From Rhodococcus sp. X156 (GTDB lineage: Bacteria; Actinomycetota; Actinomycetes; Mycobacteriales; Mycobacteriaceae), in the NCBI RefSeq assembly GCF_004006015.1, contig NZ_CP034766.1:930001-994000 (forward strand): a stretch of DNA of 64,000 nucleotides, written 5' to 3'. The notes under the pieces were generated by a model, which saw nothing but the letters and a program-made list of their open reading frames with translations, searched no databases and was not told where the DNA came from. Position 1 is the stretch's first letter. Each line of letters opens with the position of its first letter. The position numbers and the translations under genes are program-made. This document shows, piece after piece, positions 57,413-64,000 of this stretch.

Positions 57413-59035
57413 ATGCTGCGTCCCCGAATGAGTCTTGGTCGCGCTGGTCGCCTGGTGGCGGTAGCCCTGGCCGGCAGCGTGCTGCTCGCCTCGTGCGCCA
57501 GCACCAACGACGAGGCTGACGGCGGTGCCGGCGCGCCGGCCGCGGCTCCGGTGACGGGGCTGATCGGCAACCAGGACGACAGCGGCACGCCCGTCAAGGG
57601 CGGCACCATGACGTTCGCGCCCTACGGGTTCGTCACCAGCCTGGACCCCACCAAGGCGCTGCCCGCTGGTGCCACCGGTGGCACCGAGGAGGCGGCGGTC
57701 TACGACCTGCTGATGCGCTACGACCTGGGCACCAAGCAGTTCGTGCCCAAGCTGGCCAAGTCCCTCGAGGTCAGCGACGACCAGCTGACGTGGACGCTCA
57801 CGCTGCGGGAGAACATCACCTTCAGTGACGGCACCCCCTTCAACGCTGCTGCCGTGCTGGCCAGCATCAAGCGCTACAACGCCGCTCGTGGCTCGCAGAA
57901 CGAGGTGTGGACCAGCACGGTCACCTCCGCCACCGCGACCGACCCGCTGACCATCAAGCTCACCGTGAACCAGCCGTACTCCGAGCTGCCGGCGCTGCTG
58001 GCCACCGGCCACGGCATGATCCTGGCCCCGGCGGCGTACCAGGATCCGGCCAAGTTCACCCCGATCGGGGCGGGGCCGTTCACGGTGGAGCGGTTCGCGG
58101 CCAACAACGAGCTGGTGCTCAAGGCCCGCCCGGACTACTGGGACGGTGCGCCGAACCTGGAGCGGCTGCGCTTCGTGGCCATCAACGGCGAGCAGGCCAA
58201 GGCCGATGGGCTGAAGTCCGGTGGCAACACCGTGGCCTACCTGCGCAGCGCCATCACCGTCGACGAGGTGCTCAACGCCGGCTACCCCGGGTACGTCGAC
58301 GCGGCCGGACTGACCTCGATCCTGCAGATCAACTCTCGGGCCGGCAAGGCCGGCGCCGACCTCACGGTGCGCCAGGCCATCGCCCACGCGGTGAACGACC
58401 AGACGTACAACGAGCGGGTCTGGGGCGGCACGGGGCTGCTCGGACGGGAGGCCTTCCCTGCGCACTCCAAGTGGAACACCGAGGTCGACGGCCTGCCGCA
58501 CGACCTCGCCAAGGCCAAGGCGCTGCTGGAGGAGGCCAAGAAGAAGGGCTACGACGGCAAGCTCACCTACCTCGGGCTGAACGAGCCGTCGGCGCTGCAG
58601 GGCGCGCTCGCGACGCAGGCCATGCTGCAGGCCGCCGGGTTCACCGTGGAGATCAGCTACGCCAACAACCTGACCGAGCTGGTCAAGAAGATGTACGTCG
58701 ACCACGACTTCGACATCACCTACGGCGCCTACAGCGTGCAGGACGCGGCTCCGTTCACCCGACTGATGCCGGCGTTCACCACCGGGGCGTCCAACAACAT
58801 CATGGGCTACAGCGACAAGGGCATGGACGAGCTGCTGCTCAAGCTGAAGAGCGCTGACGGCGACGACGCCAAGCGAGCGGTGCTGGGACAGCTCCAGCAG
58901 AAGATCAACGACACCGTCCCGGTGGCGCCGCTGGGTGCGTTCAAGACGTTCATCGCCTGGCAGCAGAACCTGCACGGGGTCCGCCCCAGCTACGACGGAA
59001 TCATGCTGTTCGACAAGGCGTGGATCACCCCCTGA
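57413..59035 (+). CDS. ABC transporter substrate-binding lipoprotein, family 5, copy 2
   Basis: A 540-residue paralogue of the preceding gene with no length change and high identity over the entire protein, including the lipobox LLASC (Cys28), GTPVKGGTMTFAPYGFVTSL and FTPIGAGPFTVERFAANNEL. Differences cluster in possible ligand-contact segments, for example DAAGLTSILQINSRAGKAGA against DAPALSATAQINTRAGKPGA in copy 1. The two genes and their leader blocks arose by one tandem duplication. A shared transporter follows after 61 bases. Confidence 0.92.
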   Translation: MLRPRMSLGRAGRLVAVALAGSVLLASCASTNDEADGGAGAPAAAPVTGLIGNQDDSGTPVKGGTMTFAPYGFVTSLDPTKALPAGATGGTEEAAVYDLLMRYDLGTKQFVPKLAKSLEVSDDQLTWTLTLRENITFSDGTPFNAAAVLASIKRYNAARGSQNEVWTSTVTSATATDPLTIKLTVNQPYSELPALLATGHGMILAPAAYQDPAKFTPIGAGPFTVERFAANNELVLKARPDYWDGAPNLERLRFVAINGEQAKADGLKSGGNTVAYLRSAITVDEVLNAGYPGYVDAAGLTSILQINSRAGKAGADLTVRQAIAHAVNDQTYNERVWGGTGLLGREAFPAHSKWNTEVDGLPHDLAKAKALLEEAKKKGYDGKLTYLGLNEPSALQGALATQAMLQAAGFTVEISYANNLTELVKKMYVDHDFDITYGAYSVQDAAPFTRLMPAFTTGASNNIMGYSDKGMDELLLKLKSADGDDAKRAVLGQLQQKINDTVPVAPLGAFKTFIAWQQNLHGVRPSYDGIMLFDKAWITP

Positions 59036-59096
59036 CCGGCTCCGCCCGCAACACCTGCCATCAGCTCGTCACAAGAATCAGGAGGGGAACGCTCAC

Positions 59097-60050
59097 ATGG
59101 TGAGGACTGTCCTCAAAAAGCTCGGAGAGCTGCTGGCGGTGCTGTTCATCGTCAGCCTCGGCACCTTCGGGCTGCAAGCGCTCATCCCGGGCGATGCCGC
59201 CGTCACCCTGGTGGGTGAGGGCAAGCCGCCGGAGGAGTACCAACGGGTGCGCGACGAGCTGGGTCTGGACGACCCGTTCTTCCAGCGCTACTGGGACTGG
59301 CTGTGGGGCGCGCTGCACGGCGACCTCGGCCAGTCGCTGGTGCCGCCGCAGGACGAGATCACCGACCGCATCGGTGCGGCGCTCCCGGTGAGCGTGCAGA
59401 TCGCGGTGATGGGCATCTTCCTGGCCCTGGCCTTCGCAGTGCCGCTGGCGCTGTGGTCGGCCAGGCACGCGGGCGGGCTCATCGACCGGGTGATCAGCGC
59501 CGGCACGTTCGCGGTGCTCTCGGTGCCCAGCTTCCTGGCCGGCCTGCTGCTGATCATGGTGGTGGTCAACGACCTCGGCTGGTTCCCGCGCTCGCAGTGG
59601 GTGCGCCTCAGCGAGGGGCTGGGCGACAACCTCTACCACGCGATCCTGCCGGCCATCACCATCGCGCTGCTGGAGATGGCGATCTTCATCCGAGTGCTCC
59701 GCAGCGACCTGATCACCACGCTGCAGGAGGAGTACATCACCGTCGCCCGAGCCAAGGGCATGTCCAACAAGCACATCCTGCTCAAGGACGCGCTGCGGCC
59801 GTCCTCGTTCTCGCTGCTGACCATGATGGGTCTGGCCCTGGGCTCCATGATCGGCAGCACCGTCATCGTCGAGACGCTGTTCTCCCTGCCCGGCCTCGGC
59901 ACGCTCATCGTGCGGGCCGCCCAGCAGGGTGACATGCCCATGGTGCAGGGGGCGGTCCTGCTGATCGCCGTGCTGTACGTGGTCATCAACGGCGTCATCG
60001 ACGCCCTCTATGGATACCTCGACCCGAGGAGCCGTCGTGCCCACGTCTAG
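59097..60050 (+). CDS. ABC transporter permease, DppB/OppB type
   Basis: A 317-residue inner-membrane permease with six helices. TVLKKLGELLAVLFIVSLGT is the first helix, and EEYITVARAKGMSNKHILLKDALRP is the EAA loop that contacts the ATPases (shown here in part: EYITVARAKGMS). LFSLPGLGTLIVRAAQQGD is the family's periplasmic end motif. AGGAGGGG lies before the ATG. It follows copy 2 of the binding protein and overlaps the next permease. Confidence 0.94.
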   Translation: MVRTVLKKLGELLAVLFIVSLGTFGLQALIPGDAAVTLVGEGKPPEEYQRVRDELGLDDPFFQRYWDWLWGALHGDLGQSLVPPQDEITDRIGAALPVSVQIAVMGIFLALAFAVPLALWSARHAGGLIDRVISAGTFAVLSVPSFLAGLLLIMVVVNDLGWFPRSQWVRLSEGLGDNLYHAILPAITIALLEMAIFIRVLRSDLITTLQEEYITVARAKGMSNKHILLKDALRPSSFSLLTMMGLALGSMIGSTVIVETLFSLPGLGTLIVRAAQQGDMPMVQGAVLLIAVLYVVINGVIDALYGYLDPRSRRAHV

Positions 60051-61158
60051 CACTGCACCGGACGCGCTCGAGCCCGACCAGGTCGGCGAGCTGAGCAGCG
60101 TCATCGCGGGGGACAAGACCCTGCCCGACCCCGCCCAGCCGTCCGGCTCGGCCCGGCGCAGCTACCTGGTCGGCGCCGGTCTGCTGGTTGCCGGAATCGC
60201 CCTGGTCCTGGTGGGTGCGCTCGGAGTCCAGATCATGGTCGCCGTCCGCGTCCTGCTGGCCCTCGTGGGCCTGGTCCCGCTGTACAAGGGGATGCAGATC
60301 ATCTGCCGCAGGCGGTTCGGGGCCCGCTTCGACCTCACCTTCTGGCTGTGCTGCACCTGGCTGGCGGTGCTGGTGGCCGCGGCGATCTTCGCCCCGCTGC
60401 TGCCGCTGGCCGAGCACGCGGACACGGTCAAGACGATCGCCGACCCCAGCTTCGCCTCGCCGGAGCTGTTCTCCGCGCACCCGCTGGGCACCAACAACTT
60501 CGGCCTCGACCTGCTCTCCCGGGTGATCTACGGGGCCAGGGCGTCGCTGGTGGTGGCGTTCTCCGCTGCGCTCATCGGGATGCTGGTGGGTGGTTCCATC
60601 GGGGTGCTCGCCGGCTACCTGCGCGGCAAGGTCGACACCGTGGTGGGCGTGCTCACCAACTCGCTGCTGGCCGTGCCCGCGCTGATCCTGCTGATCGCCC
60701 TGGCCTCGGTGCTGGCACCGACCATGCGCAACGTGGCGCTGGCGCTGTCCGTGCTGGCCATCCCGTCGATGATCCGGCTGGCCCGCGCCAACACGCTGAC
60801 CTTCGCCCAGCGCGAGTTCGTGCTGGCCGCCCGGGCGATGGGCGCCACCCGGTGGCGGGTGATGTTCCGCGAGCTGGTGCCCAACGTGGTGCTCCCGGTG
60901 GCCTCGCTGGCCATGGTGATGATCTCGGTGCTCATCGTGGCCGAGTCGTCGCTGAGCTTCCTGGGCCTCGGCATCCAGCCCCCGCAGCCCACCTGGGGAA
61001 ACATGATCGCCGAGGGTGAGGGCGGGGTCTTCGAGAAGCACCCGCACATCGTCCTGGTGCCCGGGCTGGTGCTGTTCCTCACCGTCTTCGCCTTCAACCT
61101 GGTGGGCGAGAAGGCCCGCCAGCGCGTCGGTTCCCAGCAGGAGCAGGTGCTCACATGA
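60037..61158 (+). CDS. ABC transporter permease, DppC/OppC type, with extended N-terminus
   Basis: A 373-residue permease, longer than the usual 280-300. The normal core starts near residue 105 (FWLCCTWLAVLVAAAIFAPL; HPLGTNNFGLDLLSRVIYGA; EFVLAARAMGATRWRVMFRE is the EAA loop). Before it lie about 45 polar residues and two extra hydrophobic helices (YLVGAGLLVAGIALVLVGAL and VAVRVLLALVGLVPLY). GTG 60037 is preferred because GAGGAG precedes it; ATG 60010 would lie inside dppB without a site. The stop overlaps the next gene (ATGA). Confidence 0.92.
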   Translation: MPTSSTAPDALEPDQVGELSSVIAGDKTLPDPAQPSGSARRSYLVGAGLLVAGIALVLVGALGVQIMVAVRVLLALVGLVPLYKGMQIICRRRFGARFDLTFWLCCTWLAVLVAAAIFAPLLPLAEHADTVKTIADPSFASPELFSAHPLGTNNFGLDLLSRVIYGARASLVVAFSAALIGMLVGGSIGVLAGYLRGKVDTVVGVLTNSLLAVPALILLIALASVLAPTMRNVALALSVLAIPSMIRLARANTLTFAQREFVLAARAMGATRWRVMFRELVPNVVLPVASLAMVMISVLIVAESSLSFLGLGIQPPQPTWGNMIAEGEGGVFEKHPHIVLVPGLVLFLTVFAFNLVGEKARQRVGSQQEQVLT

Positions 61159-62258
61159 CCACACAGTCCACGACAGCCACCGAGCCTCTGCTGCGGGTGG
61201 AGAACCTGCAGACGGCCTTCACCACCGAGCGCGGCGTGCTGCGCGCGGTGGACGGGGTCTCGCTCACCCTCAACCGCGGGGAGACCCTCGGCATCGTCGG
61301 TGAGTCCGGCTCGGGCAAGTCCGTGCTCGGGCGCACCATCATGGGGCTCACCTCCAACAGCGGCAGCACCCGCGTCACCGGCACGGTGTCCTTCGACGGC
61401 CGCGACGTGCACGCCATGAGCAGCGCCGAGCACCGTCGGCTGTGGGGGCCCCGGGTGGCCATGGTGTTCCAGGACCCGATGACTGCGCTCAACCCGTTCA
61501 AGCGGATCGGCGTGCACCTCACCGAGTCGCTCAAGGTGCACCTGGGGCTGCGCAAGGCCGAGGCACGCAGCCGGGCCACCGAGCTGCTGCGCAAGGTGGG
61601 CATCCCCGACCCCGCCCGCCGGCTGGACCAGTACCCGCACGAGCTCTCCGGCGGCATGCGCCAGCGGGTGGTCATCGCCATGGCGCTGGCCTGCGACCCC
61701 GAGCTGCTCATCGCCGACGAGCCGACGACCGCGCTGGACGTCACGGTGCAGAAGCAGATTCTGGACCTGCTGGAGTCGCTCAACGACGAGCTGGGCATGG
61801 GCGTCATCCTGATCAGCCACGACCTCGGGGTGGTCGCCGGCCGCGCTGACCGGGTGGCGGTGATGTACGCCGGGAAGGTGGTGGAGACCGCCGCCGCCGG
61901 TGAGGTGTTCAACCACCCGCGGCACCCGTACACGGAGGCGCTGCTGGCCTCCATCCCGCGGCTGGAGCAGCCGGCGCACACCCGGCTGGCCACGATCGGT
62001 GGTGGGCTGCCGGACATGACGCGCCCGATGCCGGGCTGCCGCTTCGCCGCCCGCTGTCGCTATGCCCAGCCCACCTGCCTGGAGAAGGAGCCGGACTTGC
62101 TGCCCTCACCCACCGTGGACGCGGCGGCGACGCCGCACAGCCACGCCTGCTTCTTCCCGGTCGGCACCCCCGAGGGGGAGCAGGCGCTGTCCGCCAACGC
62201 GGCGGCCGGCACGACCGCTGCCGGTCGCGAGCTGGCTCGGCCGGAGGTGGTGGCATGA
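61155..62258 (+). CDS. ABC transporter ATP-binding protein, DppD/OppD type
   Basis: A 367-residue ATPase: Walker A GESGSGKSVLG, signature ELSGGMRQRVVIAMAL, Walker B LLIADEPTTALDVTVQK and the H-loop LISHDLGVVA. The C-terminal OppD/F extension has the Cys cluster CRFAARCRYAQPTC. It forms a heterodimer with the next protein to power uptake. The ATG overlaps the DppC stop, and its end overlaps the next ATG. Confidence 0.95.
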   Translation: MTTQSTTATEPLLRVENLQTAFTTERGVLRAVDGVSLTLNRGETLGIVGESGSGKSVLGRTIMGLTSNSGSTRVTGTVSFDGRDVHAMSSAEHRRLWGPRVAMVFQDPMTALNPFKRIGVHLTESLKVHLGLRKAEARSRATELLRKVGIPDPARRLDQYPHELSGGMRQRVVIAMALACDPELLIADEPTTALDVTVQKQILDLLESLNDELGMGVILISHDLGVVAGRADRVAVMYAGKVVETAAAGEVFNHPRHPYTEALLASIPRLEQPAHTRLATIGGGLPDMTRPMPGCRFAARCRYAQPTCLEKEPDLLPSPTVDAAATPHSHACFFPVGTPEGEQALSANAAAGTTAAGRELARPEVVA

Positions 62259-63256
62259 GCGGCACGGACGTCGTGACCAGCCCGGCCGCGTCGCTGCCCA
62301 CCGAGCAGGCGCCGGTGCTGGTGGTGGACGACCTGGTGGTGGAGTTCCCCGTCGGCCACGGCCAGACGGTGCACGCGGTGTCCGGGGTGAGCTTCACCCT
62401 GGGCGCCGGAGAGACGCTGGGCATCGTGGGGGAGTCCGGCTGCGGCAAGTCCACCGTGGGCAAGGCCATCATGCAGCTGCCCTCGCCCACCTCGGGCTCG
62501 GTGCGGCTCAACGACACCGAGCTCACCACCCTCAAGCCGGGGGAGCTGCGCCGCACCCGCACCCAGCTGCAGATGATCCTGCAGGACCCCATCTCGTCGC
62601 TGAACCCCCGGCGCAAGGTGAAGCACCTGATCACCGAGGGTCCGTCGATCTGGGGCGAGAAGGACAAGGCGGCCATCGAGCGCCGTGCCCGGGAGACGCT
62701 CACCGCGGTGGGCCTGGACCCGGACGTGGTGTGGGAGCGTCGCCCCCGCGAGCTCTCCGGCGGACAGTGCCAGCGGGTGTGCATCGCGCGTGCCCTCATG
62801 CTCGAGCCGACCCTGATGATCTGCGACGAGCCGGTGTCCAGCCTGGACGTGTCGGTGCAGGCGCAGATCCTCAACCTGCTCGAGGACACCAAGAAGCGCT
62901 ACGGCCTGAGCCTGTTGTTCGTCGCCCACAACATGGCGGTCGTGAAGAACATCAGCGACCGCATCATGGTGATGTACCTGGGCAAGGTCTGCGAGATCTC
63001 GCCGTCGGACGGGCTGCAGGAGCAGGCGCTGCACCCGTACACCCGGCTGCTGCTGGCGTCGGTGCCAGGCCCGCGGACCCCGGGCGTCGAGGACGAGGCG
63101 CACGAGGTGGTGGGTGAGCTTCCGTCACCGCTGAACCCGCCGAGCGGCTGCCGCTTCCGCACCCGGTGCCCGCTGGCCACCGACCGCTGCGCGCAGGAGG
63201 AGCCGCTGCTGCGCCCGGTGGGGGAGAACCACCTGGTGGCGTGCCACCACGTCTGA
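62255..63256 (+). CDS. ABC transporter ATP-binding protein, DppF/OppF type
   Basis: A 333-residue ATPase: Walker A GESGCGKSTVGKAIM, signature ELSGGQCQRVCIARAL, Walker B LMICDEPVSSLDVSVQ, H-loop LFVAHNMAVV and the C-terminal Cys cluster CRFRTRCPLATDRC. It pairs with the OppD-like protein. Start overlaps the previous stop (ATGA). A third binding protein begins 45 bases downstream with no terminator visible between. Confidence 0.95.
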   Translation: MSGTDVVTSPAASLPTEQAPVLVVDDLVVEFPVGHGQTVHAVSGVSFTLGAGETLGIVGESGCGKSTVGKAIMQLPSPTSGSVRLNDTELTTLKPGELRRTRTQLQMILQDPISSLNPRRKVKHLITEGPSIWGEKDKAAIERRARETLTAVGLDPDVVWERRPRELSGGQCQRVCIARALMLEPTLMICDEPVSSLDVSVQAQILNLLEDTKKRYGLSLLFVAHNMAVVKNISDRIMVMYLGKVCEISPSDGLQEQALHPYTRLLLASVPGPRTPGVEDEAHEVVGELPSPLNPPSGCRFRTRCPLATDRCAQEEPLLRPVGENHLVACHHV

Positions 63257-63301
63257 CCCGCTGTTTTCTGTCGTGATTCGGTTACCTGTGGAGGAAAAAA
63301 C

Positions 63302-64000
63302 ATGGCTCGACTAGCGCTCGTGCGCCTGGCCGGCGTGGCGATGGCGGGCAGCTTGCTGCTCGCGGGGTGTGCCGGGGGTGGATCTGACGACGACACCGCG
63401 GCCTCGCCCAGCGGTGACCAGGAGATCCAGCTCGGCCTGGTGGGCGACCAGCCCGACGGCGGGGACCCGGTGGCGGGAGGCACGCTCACCTTCGGCACCC
63501 AGGCCGCGGCCGCGACCATGGACCCGGCCAAGACCGCCGCACGCGGTTCCTCCGGTGGGTCGGAGCTGGCCGCGGTGTACGACGTGCTGGTCCGCTACAG
63601 CTCCGCGGACAAGAAGTTCGTGCCGCAGCTGGCCAAGTCGTTCGAGGCCAGCGCGGATGGGTTGACCTGGACGCTGAAGCTGCGCGAGAACGTGAAGTTC
63701 AGCGACGGCACCCCGCTGGACTCCGCCGCGGTGCTGTGGAGCTGGGACCGCTACACCCAGAACCGCGGCAACGGCAGCGAGCTGTGGAAGATGAACCTGG
63801 ACAGCGCGGTGGCGGCAGACCCGTCCACCGTGGTGGTCAAGCTCAAGAAGGCCTGGCCCGAGCTGGAGGCCATGATGGCCCTGGGCCAGGGCATGATCGT
63901 GGCGCCCACCTCGATGAAGTCCGGCACCTTCCAGCCGATCGGCGCGGGTCCGTTCGTGCAGGAGCGCTACGCCCCCAACGAGGAGCGAGTGCTGGCCGCG
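63302..64000 (+). CDS. ABC transporter substrate-binding lipoprotein, family 5, copy 3 (3' end outside window)
   Basis: The first 233 residues of a third solute receptor; the frame is open to the window end. Lipobox LLLAGC (Cys23), then a Gly/Asp-rich linker, GGTLTFGTQAAAATMDPAKT, LKLRENVKFSDGTPLDSAAV and FQPIGAGPFVQERYAPNEE. It is clearly related to the two copies upstream but much more diverged, and its leader lacks their repeat block. GGAGG lies 10 bases before the ATG. It probably gives the same importer another ligand range. Confidence 0.9.
   Translation, partial: MARLALVRLAGVAMAGSLLLAGCAGGGSDDDTAASPSGDQEIQLGLVGDQPDGGDPVAGGTLTFGTQAAAATMDPAKTAARGSSGGSELAAVYDVLVRYSSADKKFVPQLAKSFEASADGLTWTLKLRENVKFSDGTPLDSAAVLWSWDRYTQNRGNGSELWKMNLDSAVAADPSTVVVKLKKAWPELEAMMALGQGMIVAPTSMKSGTFQPIGAGPFVQERYAPNEERVLAA

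Noticed and set aside
55369-57609. A 746-codon minus-strand frame opposite the first binding protein, and a similar one opposite the second
   Set aside because: Both are GC-bias shadows of the duplicated receptor genes; they resemble each other only because the plus-strand genes are paralogues.

Overview
The window is GC-rich throughout, uses GTG and TTG starts freely, and packs genes with ATGA/GTGA stop-start overlaps. It carries F420/LLM-type oxidoreductases, an LGFP-repeat SpoIID protein, a DUF732 lipoprotein, an ArsC of the actinobacterial small phosphatase type and a ureABCFGD order without ureE. Together these point to a high-GC actinobacterium, most likely in or near the mycolate-containing Mycobacteriales or the Pseudonocardiales. 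I cannot name the genus. No tRNA, rRNA, CRISPR array, insertion sequence or phage gene was seen, so this looks like chromosomal accessory metabolism.

Layout. (1) 1-2869: end of nirB, then nirD, a HemD-like protein with a winged-helix tail and a SirB/CbiX chelatase, which together serve nitrite reduction and its siroheme. (2) 2915-4787: arsenic cassette arsR-acr3-arsC. (3) 4809-8791: acetyltransferase, VOC protein and a stress group (hemerythrin protein, GSP39-type SDR, manganese catalase, small orphan). (4) 9163-13755, minus strand: nitrogen-scavenging cluster with a biuret-hydrolase-like cysteine hydrolase, NCS1 permease, amidase and formamidase. (5) 13919-15474: a nuclease/phosphatase-fold protein and a membrane-associated unknown. 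(6) 15576-22911: urease operon led by an NCS1 permease, with a GlnR-type box upstream and a His-tailed CbiX-like protein placed between ureA and ureB. (7) 22919-29178: housekeeping and envelope genes (DinB-like, AraC regulator, SdpI-like, DUF732 lipoprotein, SpoIID/LGFP protein, deoC, thioredoxin, small Cys-rich protein).

(8) 29434-55508: a 26-kb catabolic island with FadD19-like and FadD17-like CoA ligases, seven SDR or alcohol dehydrogenases, three LLM oxidoreductases, three NTF2-like proteins, an HsaD-like/HsaA-like pair, an exporter with its TetR regulator, and an operon matching the mycobacterial igr set (fadE29, chsH2, fadE28, chsH1, ltp2) plus a hydratase-2 and an SDR. This set is typical of steroid side-chain and ring breakdown, but HsaB, HsaC, KstD and CYP125 are absent here, so the true substrate may be another polycyclic or alicyclic compound. 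(9) 55645-64000: an Opp/Dpp-type ABC importer with two tandem near-identical binding proteins ahead of its permease and ATPase genes and a third binding protein, cut by the window end, behind them.

How the parts may work together: regions 4 and 6 can be joined into one nitrogen route, in which amide- or ureide-like compounds are taken up, hydrolysed to formamide, urea or ammonia, and urea is finished by the nickel urease under nitrogen control. Regions 8 and 9 may form one uptake-plus-degradation system for an unknown carbon source. The best candidates for something undescribed are the His-tailed chelatase-like protein inside the urease operon and the multi-receptor importer joined to the steroid-like operon.
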